From assembly GCA_021780395.1 (NCBI GenBank), contig JAJXYU010000343.1:1-10117 (forward strand): DNA of 10,117 nt, given 5' to 3'. Shown here piece after piece: positions 1-6,814 of the stretch. The position numbers and the translations under genes were made by a program. The notes under the pieces are model-generated. The model was given only the letters and a program-made list of their open reading frames with translations. It searched no databases and was not told where the DNA came from. The stretch is from Pseudomonadota bacterium. GTDB lineage: Bacteria > Pseudomonadota > Gammaproteobacteria > Steroidobacterales > Steroidobacteraceae. Every line of letters starts with the position of its first letter. The first letter of the stretch is position 1.

Positions 1-564
1 CGCCGGGATCGCCGCGAACAGGCCCATCGCGGTCGTGACCAGCGCCTCGGAGATCCCGGGCGCGACCGCGGCGAGCGTCGCCTGGCGCACGTCGCCGAGG
101 CCGTGGAACGCGCTCATGATGCCCCAGACGGTCCCGAACAGGCCGACGTAGGGACTCGTCGACCCGACCGTCGCGAGCGCCGCGAGGCTCTTCTCCAGGC
201 GGTCCATCTCGCGCATCTGCGCGACCCGCATCGCGCGCCGCGCACCCTCGAGCAGCGGCTCGGCCTGCGTGCCTAGCTGGCGCAGGCGGTTGAACTCGCC
301 GAATCCGGACTCGAAGATGCTCTGCATCCCGGTGCCGGTGCGACCCTTGGTCTCGATGCTCCGATAGAGCGCGCCGAGATCGCCACCGGACCAGAACGAG
401 GCCTCGAACTGGTTGGCCTGGCGGGTCGACAGGGCGATCACGCGACGCTTCGCGAAGATGATCGTCCACGACGAGATCGACGCGACGACCAGCAACGCCA
501 TCACCATCTGCACGATCGGGCTCGCCTGGAGCACCAGCTGATAGACGGACAGGTCGTTACCCAC
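1..564 (-). CDS. tolQ: TolQ, proton-channel subunit of the Tol-Pal system (3' end outside window)
   Basis: Inner-membrane TolQ forms, with TolR, a proton-driven channel that energises TolA and through it Pal, keeping the outer membrane drawn in during division. The 188 residues seen are the N-terminal part of a protein usually about 230 long; the rest lies beyond position 1. Visible are a first membrane helix at about residues 17-37, a cytoplasmic domain containing FWSGGDL (57-63) and EGARRAMR (106-113), a second helix with SPYVGLFGTVWGIM (137-150) and the start of the third, APGISEALVTTAMGLFAAIP (168-187). Thr145 and Thr178 fall at the conserved pore threonines of E. coli TolQ with the same numbering. 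No ATG fits; the GTG at 562-564 gives the family N-terminus, has GGAG seven bases before it, and overlaps the ybgC stop by 8 bases. MotA/ExbB relatives share the fold, but the sequence and the ybgC neighbour favour TolQ. Confidence 0.95.
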   Translation of the reverse strand, partial: MGNDLSVYQLVLQASPIVQMVMALLVVASISSWTIIFAKRRVIALSTRQANQFEASFWSGGDLGALYRSIETKGRTGTGMQSIFESGFGEFNRLRQLGTQAEPLLEGARRAMRVAQMREMDRLEKSLAALATVGSTSPYVGLFGTVWGIMSAFHGLGDVRQATLAAVAPGISEALVTTAMGLFAAIPA

Positions 565-967
565 GGCGCCACTCCGGAAACAGGTCCTTCGGGATCGCGC
601 AGGCGCTCATCTTCGCCGCGTCTACGCACGCGACGCGCACGCCGGCCTCGACCAGGATCTCCCCGCCGCGCCGGACGGTCTGCGTGAAGTCGATTGTCGC
701 ACCGCCGAGCCGTTCGAGCGTCGCGGTTACGGCGATTTCATCCTCGAGCAGCGCGGGCTTGCGATAGGTGATCTTGAGGTCGACGACCGCGAATTGCACG
801 CCACGTTCCTCGCGCAGACGCCACTGGTCGATCCCGAGCGCGCGCAGCCATTCGGTCCGGCATCGTTCCATGAACTTCAGGTAATTCGCGTAGTAGACGA
901 CGCCACCCGCATCGGTGTCCTCCCAGTAGACGCGGCAAGGCCAGGAAAAGTTCGGTCGATCGCTCAT
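557..967 (-). CDS. ybgC: YbgC, acyl-CoA thioesterase of the Tol-Pal gene cluster
   Basis: Small cytoplasmic hotdog-fold thioesterase (4-hydroxybenzoyl-CoA thioesterase family). Members hydrolyse acyl-CoA thioesters, and the E. coli protein has been linked to phospholipid metabolism; its role in Tol-Pal function is unclear. The 136 residues match the usual length. The active-site segment [19 protein letters not shown] spans residues 14-32, and the second Asp (Asp19) aligns with the catalytic Asp of the family; [11 protein letters not shown] follows in the central helix. The ATG at 965-967 overlaps the ruvB stop as ATGA and has AGGAG (973-977) five bases before it. The gene also overlaps tolQ downstream by 8 bases, the order expected for the first gene of a tol-pal operon. 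I am sure of family and position, less so of the natural substrate. Confidence 0.96.
   Translation of the reverse strand: MSDRPNFSWPCRVYWEDTDAGGVVYYANYLKFMERCRTEWLRALGIDQWRLREERGVQFAVVDLKITYRKPALLEDEIAVTATLERLGGATIDFTQTVRRGGEILVEAGVRVACVDAAKMSACAIPKDLFPEWRRG
572..575 (-). promoter_or_regulatory. Ribosome binding site for tolQ
   Basis: On the minus strand GGAG lies within the last codons of ybgC, seven bases before the GTG at 562-564. It supports GTG as the tolQ start, since the next in-frame ATG would remove about 19 residues including the beginning of the first membrane helix. Its location inside ybgC suggests that tolQ translation is coupled to ybgC. Confidence 0.6.
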
Positions 968-2046
968 CGGGTCTCCTCGCCGGATCCCTCCGGGTCGCGG
1001 AACAGCGGCAGCGTCGCCTCGCGCTCGCCGGGCGCCTCGCCCGGCGGCGGCTCGAGGCCGAAGTGCCGATAGGCGCTGCGCGTCGCGACCCGCCCGCGCG
1101 CGGTGCGCATCAGGAATCCTTGCTGGATCAGGTACGGCTCGATCACGTCCTCGATCGTCCCGCGTTCCTCGCTCATCGCCGCGGCGAGGCTGTCGACGCC
1201 GACCGGACCGCCGTCGAACTTGTCGATCACCGTCCGCAGGAGCTTGCGGTCGAGCATGTCGAAGCCGAGCGGATCGACCTCCAGCATGTCGAGCGCGGCG
1301 GCCGCGGTCGCCGCGCGGATCTGGCCGCCGGCCTTCACCTGCGCGTAGTCGCGCACCCGCCGCAGCAGCCGATTCGCGATCCGCGGCGTCCCGCGCGACC
1401 GCTCGGCGATGCAGCGCGCACCGTCCGAGTCGAGGTCGAGGTTCAGGATCGACGCGCTGCGCACGACGATCCCGCGCAACTCCTCGGTCGTGTAGAACTC
1501 CAGCCGCTGCACGATGCCGAAGCGGTCGCGCAGCGGCGAGGTCAGGAGGCCGGCGCGCGTGGTCGCGCCGACCAGCGTGAACGGCGGCAGGTCGAGCTTG
1601 ATCGAGCGCGCGCCCGGACCCTCGCCGATCATCAGGTCGAGCTGGTAGTCCTCGAGCGCCGGATAGAGCACTTCCTCGACGACCGGGCTCAGGCGGTGGA
1701 TTTCGTCGACGAACAGCACGTCGCGCGGCTCGAGGTTGGTGAGCAGCGCGGCGAGGTCCCCCGGCCGCTCCAGCACCGGCCCCGAGGTCTGGCGCAGGTG
1801 CACGCCGAGCTCGTGCGCGATGATGTGGGCGAGCGTCGTCTTGCCGAGACCGGGAGGCCCGAAGATGAGCACATGATCGAGCGCCTCGCCACGCTGCCGC
1901 GCGGCGTCGATGAAGATCTCCATCTGTTGCTTGACCTTCGGCTGGCCGACGTAGTCGGCGAGCCGGCGCGGCCGCACCGCGCGGTCGACGACCTCGTCGT
2001 CGCCGCCGGCGGCCGAGGTCACGACCCGGTCCCGCTCTATGCCCAT
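964..2046 (-). CDS. ruvB: RuvB, Holliday junction branch-migration helicase
   Basis: AAA+ ATPase that assembles as hexamers on either side of a RuvA-bound Holliday junction and pumps DNA through it (EC 3.6.4.12). The 360 residues are close to the usual 335-350, with a slightly longer C-terminal tail. In order: the [14 protein letters not shown] segment (33-46), Walker [10 protein letters not shown] (63-71), Walker B LFVDEIH (111-117), sensor 1 GATTRAG (160-166), arginine finger Arg175 in SPLRDRFG, sensor 2 [12 protein letters not shown] with Arg222, then the C-terminal winged helix (about 275-340) with [13 protein letters not shown] and EPYLIQQGF. The ATG at 2044-2046 is preceded by GGAGGGG (2054-2060) at a spacing of 7. 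It lies 25 bases after ruvA and shares ATGA with ybgC. No catalytic residue is missing. Confidence 0.98.
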   Translation of the reverse strand: MGIERDRVVTSAAGGDDEVVDRAVRPRRLADYVGQPKVKQQMEIFIDAARQRGEALDHVLIFGPPGLGKTTLAHIIAHELGVHLRQTSGPVLERPGDLAALLTNLEPRDVLFVDEIHRLSPVVEEVLYPALEDYQLDLMIGEGPGARSIKLDLPPFTLVGATTRAGLLTSPLRDRFGIVQRLEFYTTEELRGIVVRSASILNLDLDSDGARCIAERSRGTPRIANRLLRRVRDYAQVKAGGQIRAATAAAALDMLEVDPLGFDMLDRKLLRTVIDKFDGGPVGVDSLAAAMSEERGTIEDVIEPYLIQQGFLMRTARGRVATRSAYRHFGLEPPPGEAPGEREATLPLFRDPEGSGEETR

Positions 2047-2071
2047 CGGCGCGCCCCTCCGGTCCGCGGAC

Positions 2072-2674
2072 TCATGGCCGTGCCGCGGCCTTCAGCGCGC
2101 GGCGGATCCACTCGGTGGTCGAGAGTCCCGGGGCCTCGGCGCTCTTCAGCAGGCGCGTGACCTCCGGGGCCTTGTAGCCGAGCGCGAGCAGCGCCGCGAA
2201 CGCCTCCGCCTGCGGCGAGCTCGCCTCGCCGGGCAGCGCCGGCGCGGCGTCGCCGCCCGCCGCGGCGCCGAGCTTGCGTGCCCCTTCGCGCAGTTCCACG
2301 ACGATGCGTTCCGCGGTCTTGCGGCCGACGCCGGGGATCCGGGTGAGCGCCGCCGGATCCCCGGACTCGACGATGCGCAGGAAGTCCTCGACGCTCGCGC
2401 CGGAGAGCACGCCGAGCGCGATCTTCGGTCCGACGCCCGAGATCTTGATCAGCGCGCGGAACAGGCGCCGCTCGCCCTCGGTCGCGAAGCCGAACAGCAC
2501 GTGCGCGTCCTCGCGCACGACCAGGTGGGTGACCAGCGCCACGGTCTCGCCAGGCGCGGGCAGGCCGTAGAACGTCGACATCGGCGCCTCGAGCTCGTAA
2601 CCGACGCCGCCGACGTCGACCACGAGGTGCGGCGGGTGTTTCGCGTGCAGCCGTCCGCGCAGGAAGCCGATCAT
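2072..2674 (-). CDS. ruvA: RuvA, Holliday junction recognition protein
   Basis: Binds four-way DNA junctions as a tetramer or octamer, holds them square-planar and loads RuvB. The 200 residues are the typical length. Domain I is an OB fold (1-64) beginning MIGFLRGRL, with the acidic pin Glu55-Asp56 in VVRED at the same numbers as in E. coli RuvA. Domain II carries two helix-hairpin-helix motifs, around ISGVGPKIA (78-86) and IPGVGRKTA (113-121). An Ala/Gly/Pro-rich linker (about 134-152) leads to domain III, the RuvB-contacting bundle, with [16 protein letters not shown]. The frame is open further upstream with an ATG at 2729-2731, but the start at 2672-2674 is preferred: it gives the family N-terminus, has GGAG (2680-2683) five bases upstream and overlaps the ruvC stop as ATGA. 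Confidence 0.98.
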   Translation of the reverse strand: MIGFLRGRLHAKHPPHLVVDVGGVGYELEAPMSTFYGLPAPGETVALVTHLVVREDAHVLFGFATEGERRLFRALIKISGVGPKIALGVLSGASVEDFLRIVESGDPAALTRIPGVGRKTAERIVVELREGARKLGAAAGGDAAPALPGEASSPQAEAFAALLALGYKAPEVTRLLKSAEAPGLSTTEWIRRALKAAARP

Positions 2675-3186
2675 GAGCGCTCCGACGCGCGCGCGGCCGC
2701 GCTTCGCGCCCCCTGGCGCAACGCGTGGCACACCGCCGCGGCGAGCGCGTCGGCCGCGTCGGCGGCGACCCGTTCCCCGAGCTTCAGCAGACTCTTCACC
2801 ATCAGTTGCACCTGCGCCTTGTCGGCGCCGCCGCTGCCGACGACCGCCAGCTTGATCTGTCGCGGCGCGTACTCATAGAAGCGCACGGTCGCCTCCGCGG
2901 CGCCGCAGATCGCCGCGCCGCGCGCCTGGCCGAGCTTCAGCGCGCTGTCGACGTTGCGGTTGACGAACACCCGCTCGATCGCGATCTCCTGCGGACGGTA
3001 CTCGGCGACGATGTCGCGCACGTTGCGGAAGATCTCGCACAGGCGCGCCGCGAACTCCCCGTCCATGGTGCGGATCACGCCGCTCGCGACGTAGGTGAGC
3101 TTCGGCCCGGCCGCGTCCAGCACCCCGAAGCCGGTGCGCTGCGATCCAGGATCGATGCCCAGCACCCGCACTCGCTCGAACGCCAT
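2671..3186 (-). CDS. ruvC: RuvC, Holliday junction resolvase
   Basis: Dimeric metal-dependent endonuclease (EC 3.1.21.10) that nicks two opposing strands of a Holliday junction, completing the work of RuvAB. The 171 residues are the usual length. The RNase H-like fold shows all four acidic residues: Asp12 in GIDPGSQRTGFGV, Glu71 in AIERVFVNRN, and Asp143 and Asp146 in ADAADALAAAVCH, equivalent to E. coli Asp7, Glu66, Asp138 and Asp141. Its stop overlaps the ruvA start as ATGA. The start is less certain. The ATG at 3184-3186 has no well-placed Shine-Dalgarno and sits almost on top of a possible -10 box. A GTG at 3169-3171 would give a 166-residue protein beginning near the first beta strand, like many RuvCs. 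The frame stays open far upstream to 4242, but that part is antisense to relA and unlike RuvC. Confidence 0.96.
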   Translation of the reverse strand: MAFERVRVLGIDPGSQRTGFGVLDAAGPKLTYVASGVIRTMDGEFAARLCEIFRNVRDIVAEYRPQEIAIERVFVNRNVDSALKLGQARGAAICGAAEATVRFYEYAPRQIKLAVVGSGGADKAQVQLMVKSLLKLGERVAADAADALAAAVCHALRQGARSAAARASERS

Positions 3187-3189
3187 CCT

Positions 3190-3202
3190 CGGTATGATAC
3201 CG
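3190..3202. promoter_or_regulatory. Palindromic -10-like element in the ruvC/relA divergent spacer
   Basis: In the 57-base spacer between the divergent ruvC and relA starts, CGGTATGATACCG is a 13-bp inverted repeat around a central base. It reads TATGAT on the plus strand (3193-3198), towards relA, and TATCAT on the minus strand (3199-3194), towards ruvC; each matches five of six bases of the sigma-70 -10 consensus TATAAT. Expected transcription starts are near 3205 (plus) and 3187 (minus). No good TTGACA-like -35 lies 16-18 bases upstream on either strand, and neither hexamer has an extended -10 TG. The element could instead bind a dimeric regulator. Promoter function is inferred from sequence and position only. 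Confidence 0.4.
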
Positions 3203-3243
3203 GCAAGTTCCGCGCAAACCCACCGCCGCCCGGGGCCGATCGC

Positions 3244-5370
3244 TTGGAGACCATCGCGACAACCAAACCGCCGAGCGCCGCGCTCACGCACGCGGTCGAA
3301 GCGGTGCGCGCGCTCGCGATCGAACCCGCGCTCGAGGGCGTGCGCACCGCCGCGCTCGAGGTCGCCGAGATCCTGCGCGCGCTGGAGGTCGACGACGACG
3401 TCGTGATCGCGGCACTGCTCCAGCCGCTCGAGCAGGCCGGGCTGCTCGACCCCGCGGGCGTCGCGCCACGCTTCGGCGAGCCGGTGGCGGCGCTTGCGCG
3501 CGCGCTCGCGGCGCTCGGGCGTTTCGGGCTGCCGTCCGACTGGACCGCGGACCGCAGGCTCGACCCCGCGCAGGCCGAGGCGCTGCGCAAGATGCTGCTC
3601 GCGGTGGTCGCGGACGTCCGGCTGGTCCTCGTGAAGCTCGCCGAGCAGCTGCAGAAGCTGCGCGCGGCGAAGACCGCGGACGCGGTGGCGCAACGGCGGC
3701 TCGCGACCGAGACGCGCGAGGTGTATGCGCCGCTCGCGAACCGTCTCGGGGTCTGGCAGCTCAAGTGGGAGCTCGAGGACCTCGCGTTCCGCTACCTCGA
3801 GCCGGAGGCCTACCGGCGCATCGCGGCCGCGCTCAACGCCCGCCGCACCGAGCGCGAGCGCTATCTCGACGCGCTGAAGGCGGCGCTGCTCGCGGCGCTC
3901 GCCGCCGCGGGAATCGACGCGCGGGTCGAGGCGCGCCCGAAGCACATCTACAGCATCTGGCGGAAGATGCAGGCGAAGCACCTGGAGTTCGACCAGGTGA
4001 TGGACGTGCACGCGGCGCGGGTGCTCGTCCGGGACGTCGCCGCCTGCTACGCGGCGCTCGGCGTAGTGCACTCGCTGTGGCCGTTCATCCCGGGGGAGTT
4101 CGACGACTACATCGCGACGCCGAAGGACAACCTGTACCGCTCGATCCACACCGCGGTGATCGGCCCCGGCGGCCAGCCGGTCGAGATCCAGATCCGCACC
4201 CACGAGATGCACGCGGCGGCCGAGCGCGGCGTCGCCTCCCACTGGCGCTACAAGGAGGGACGCCGCGGCGATCAGGCCTATGCGCGCAAGATCGACGAGC
4301 TGCGCGCGCTACTCGCGCCGGCGGACGGCGACGAACCGGCGCAGGACTTCATCGACCGGGTCCGGGTCGACCTGTTCCAGGACCGGGTCTACGCGCTCAC
4401 CCCGCGCGGGGAGATCGTCGACGTGCCGGTCGGCGGAACGCCGCTGGATTTCGCGTACCAGGTGCACACCGACCTCGGCCACCGGACCCGCGGCGCGAAG
4501 GTCGACGGCCGGATGGTGCCGCTCGACCACCGGTTGAAGAACGGTGAGACCGTCGAGATCATCGCGGGCAAGACCGCGCAGCCCTCGCGCGACTGGCTGT
4601 CCGCTCAAGCCGGCTACGTCGCGAGCCCGCGCCATCGCAACAAGATCCGCGCGTGGTTCCGCCGCCAGGACGCGGCGCAGAACCGGGCCGCGGGACGCGC
4701 GATCCTCGAGCGCGAATTCCACCGCCTCGGGGTCCAGGGTCTCGCCCTGCCGGATCTGGTCGAGGAGCTAACTGTCGCGAGCGTCGACGCGCTGTACGAG
4801 GCGCTCGGACTCGGCGACCTCGGCAGCGCGCAGGTCGCCGGGGCGATCCAGCGGCTCTCGCGCAGCGACGCGTCCGCGGACCGGACGGCGCCACCGCGCC
4901 CGCGCGCCCCGGTCGAGCGCGAGCCGGAGCTCGCGGTCCAGGGGGTCGGCGACCTGCTCTCGAGCTACGCCCGCTGCTGCAAGCCGGTGCCGCCGGAGCC
5001 GATCGTGGGCTACGTCACCGTCGGCCGCGGCGTGAGCATCCACGCGCAATCCTGCGCGAACCTCGCCCGGCTCGCCGCGAAGGCACCCGAGCGGATCCTG
5101 CCGGTCAGCTGGGGGGCGCTCGCCGAGAGCGAGTTCCCGGTCGACATCGAGGTCGAGGCGTACGACCGGCGCGGGCTGGTGCGGGACGTGAGCGGCACGC
5201 TCGCTGACGAGAAGATCAGCATCCACGGGATGAAGACCGTGACCGACCCGCGCGAAGACGTCGCGCACATGAAGATCGGGATCTCGATCACCGGTCTCGA
5301 GCAGCTCTCGCGCGTGCTCGCGCGGATCGCGCAGCTGCCGAGCGTGATCGGCGCGCGGCGCAAGCGTTAG
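3244..5370 (+). CDS. relA: RelA, ribosome-associated (p)ppGpp synthetase
   Basis: Transfers pyrophosphate from ATP to GTP or GDP (EC 2.7.6.5), making the alarmone (p)ppGpp when a stalled ribosome carries uncharged tRNA. With a TTG start it has 708 residues, against 744 in E. coli. Domains: a degenerate HD domain with AALLQPLEQ (56-64) where hydrolases have His-Asp; the synthetase with RPKHIYSIWRKM (231-242), Asp254, EFDD (285-288), YRSIHT and VEIQIRT with catalytic Glu314; TGS (about 380-440) with His413 in DLGHRT; a helical region; a zinc-finger domain with Cys578, Cys579, His600 and Cys604; and a C-terminal ACT domain (about 635-708). EFDD in place of RxKD, together with the lost HD site, marks RelA rather than bifunctional Rel/SpoT, so a SpoT should be encoded elsewhere. 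No ATG lies near the N-terminus: TTG at 3244, with a weak GGGG eight bases before it, is the best start, GTG at 3304 the alternative. The open frame further upstream is antisense to ruvC. Confidence 0.95.
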   Translation: METIATTKPPSAALTHAVEAVRALAIEPALEGVRTAALEVAEILRALEVDDDVVIAALLQPLEQAGLLDPAGVAPRFGEPVAALARALAALGRFGLPSDWTADRRLDPAQAEALRKMLLAVVADVRLVLVKLAEQLQKLRAAKTADAVAQRRLATETREVYAPLANRLGVWQLKWELEDLAFRYLEPEAYRRIAAALNARRTERERYLDALKAALLAALAAAGIDARVEARPKHIYSIWRKMQAKHLEFDQVMDVHAARVLVRDVAACYAALGVVHSLWPFIPGEFDDYIATPKDNLYRSIHTAVIGPGGQPVEIQIRTHEMHAAAERGVASHWRYKEGRRGDQAYARKIDELRALLAPADGDEPAQDFIDRVRVDLFQDRVYALTPRGEIVDVPVGGTPLDFAYQVHTDLGHRTRGAKVDGRMVPLDHRLKNGETVEIIAGKTAQPSRDWLSAQAGYVASPRHRNKIRAWFRRQDAAQNRAAGRAILEREFHRLGVQGLALPDLVEELTVASVDALYEALGLGDLGSAQVAGAIQRLSRSDASADRTAPPRPRAPVEREPELAVQGVGDLLSSYARCCKPVPPEPIVGYVTVGRGVSIHAQSCANLARLAAKAPERILPVSWGALAESEFPVDIEVEAYDRRGLVRDVSGTLADEKISIHGMKTVTDPREDVAHMKIGISITGLEQLSRVLARIAQLPSVIGARRKR

Positions 5371-5386
5371 CGCGCGGGCGGCGGCG

Positions 5387-6814
5387 TCAGCGGTTGATCG
5401 AATCGATCGCGCGCTTGTCCACCGCGAGCGCCGCTTCGTGCAGCGCCTCCGACAGCGTCGGGTGCGCGTGGATGGTGCGCTGCAGGTCCTCGGCGCTCGC
5501 CGAATACTCCATCGCGAGCACCGCCTCGGCGATCAGCTCGCCCGCCATCGGTCCGATCACGTGCACGCCGAGGATCTCGTCGTCGTCGGCCGCGGCGACG
5601 ATCTTCGCGAAACCGGCCGAGGACTCCATCGCGCGCGCCCGGCCGCTCGCGGCGAACGGGAACTGACCGACCTTGATCGCCCGGCCACCCGCCTTCGCCT
5701 GCTCCTCGGTCTGCCCGACCCACGCGATCTCCGGCGCGGTATAGATCACCGAAGGGATCACCCGGTAGTTGACCTCGCCGTACCGGCCGGCGATCAGGTC
5801 GGCGACCATGACCCCCTCTTCCTTGCCCTTGTGCGCGAGCATCGGACCGCGCACCACGTCGCCGACCGCCCAGATCCGCGGCACGGCGGTGCGGCAGTGC
5901 TCGTCGACGCGGATGAAGCCGCGTTCGTCCAGGGTCACGCCCGCCTCCGGCGCAATGAGCCCCTCGGTGTACGGCCGGCGCCCGACCGCGACCACCAGCG
6001 CGTCGACCTCGAGGTTACGCTCGCCCGCCGCGGTCGCATAGACCACCTCGACCCGGTCGTCGACCACCGCCGCGCGCGCGACCTTCGCGCCGAGCTGGAT
6101 GTCGAGCCCGAGCTTCTTGAAGTGCCGCAGGGCCTCCTTCGAGACCGCGCCGTCCGCCATCGGCAGGAACTGGTCGAGCGCCTCGAGCATCGTGACCTCG
6201 CTGCCGAGCCGCCGCCACACGCTCCCGAGCTCGAGGCCGATCACGCCCGCGCCGATGATCCCGAGACGCTTCGGGACCGCGTCGAACTCCAGCGCATCCC
6301 ACGAGTCGACGATCCGCCGGCCGTCGTGCGGGACGTTCGGCAGCCGCAGCGGCGTCGAGCCGGACGCGAGGATCACGTCCTTCGCGAGCAGCGTCCGCCG
6401 CGAGCCGTCGAAGCCCGTGACCTCGACCTGGTTGCCCGCGAGCAGGCGGCCATGGCCCTCGACCGGCACGACCCCGCTCGCCTTGAACAGCGCGAGGATC
6501 CCGCCGGTCATCGTCTTCACGATCGTCGCCCGCCGCTTCTGCATCGCCGCGAGGTCGACCGTGACACCGCCGACGCCGATCCCGTGCGCCGCGAACTCAT
6601 GACGCGCGCGGTGCAGGAGTTCGGTCGATTCGAGCAGCGCCTTGGAAGGGATGCAGCCCGCGTTCAAGCAGGTGCCGCCGAACGCGTGGCCGCCGTCGCG
6701 GTTGCGCCATTCGTCGACGCAGGCGACCTTGAGGCCGTTCTGGGCCGCCCTGATGGCGGCCGGATATCCGCCCGGGCCCCCACCGATCACGACGACGTCG
6801 TATTGTTCGCTCAT
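5387..6814 (-). CDS. lpd: Dihydrolipoyl dehydrogenase, E3 of the 2-oxoglutarate dehydrogenase complex
   Basis: FAD-dependent disulfide oxidoreductase (EC 1.8.1.4) that reoxidises the dihydrolipoyl arm of E2 and passes electrons to NAD+. The 475 residues are the usual length. Shown: the FAD-binding VVVIGGGPGGYPAA (7-20), the redox disulfide in GGTCLNAGCIPSK (Cys49 and Cys54), the NAD-binding IIGAGVIGLELG (186-197), the second FAD motif around WAVGDVV, and the C-terminal dimer domain with HAHPTLSE, in which His451 and Glu456 form the catalytic pair completed by the partner subunit. The start at 6812-6814 overlaps the sucB stop as ATGA; an in-frame ATG twelve codons upstream lies inside sucB and adds residues unlike the family. 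As last gene after sucA and sucB it is most likely the dedicated E3, though it could also serve pyruvate dehydrogenase or glycine cleavage. Its stop is 16 bases from the convergent relA stop, with no clear terminator between them. Confidence 0.97.
   Translation of the reverse strand: MSEQYDVVVIGGGPGGYPAAIRAAQNGLKVACVDEWRNRDGGHAFGGTCLNAGCIPSKALLESTELLHRARHEFAAHGIGVGGVTVDLAAMQKRRATIVKTMTGGILALFKASGVVPVEGHGRLLAGNQVEVTGFDGSRRTLLAKDVILASGSTPLRLPNVPHDGRRIVDSWDALEFDAVPKRLGIIGAGVIGLELGSVWRRLGSEVTMLEALDQFLPMADGAVSKEALRHFKKLGLDIQLGAKVARAAVVDDRVEVVYATAAGERNLEVDALVVAVGRRPYTEGLIAPEAGVTLDERGFIRVDEHCRTAVPRIWAVGDVVRGPMLAHKGKEEGVMVADLIAGRYGEVNYRVIPSVIYTAPEIAWVGQTEEQAKAGGRAIKVGQFPFAASGRARAMESSAGFAKIVAAADDDEILGVHVIGPMAGELIAEAVLAMEYSASAEDLQRTIHAHPTLSEALHEAALAVDKRAIDSINR

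Noticed and set aside
1063..2160. Long plus-strand open frame (365 codons) opposite ruvB
   Set aside because: It is antisense to an intact, motif-complete ruvB; its translation is dominated by Arg, Asp, Glu and His with no recognisable domain, as expected from antisense frames in high-GC DNA.
2675..2731. Upstream ATG of ruvA at 2729-2731
   Set aside because: It would add 19 residues encoded inside ruvC and unlike RuvA; the ATG at 2672-2674 has a ribosome binding site and gives the conserved N-terminus.
2725..3243. 173-codon upstream extension of the relA frame
   Set aside because: It runs antisense to ruvC, shows no similarity to RelA, and would give a protein far longer than the family. 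The frame is open only because of GC bias.
3187..4242. Long upstream extension of the ruvC frame to an ATG at 4240-4242
   Set aside because: This part is antisense to the relA synthetase region and has the Arg/Glu-rich composition of a shadow frame; RuvC homology begins only near 3186.
5351..5375. Possible hairpin with GCGCGC arms around the relA stop
   Set aside because: GCGCGC is common in this DNA, the loop is 13 bases and no T run follows on either strand, so it is not a supportable terminator.
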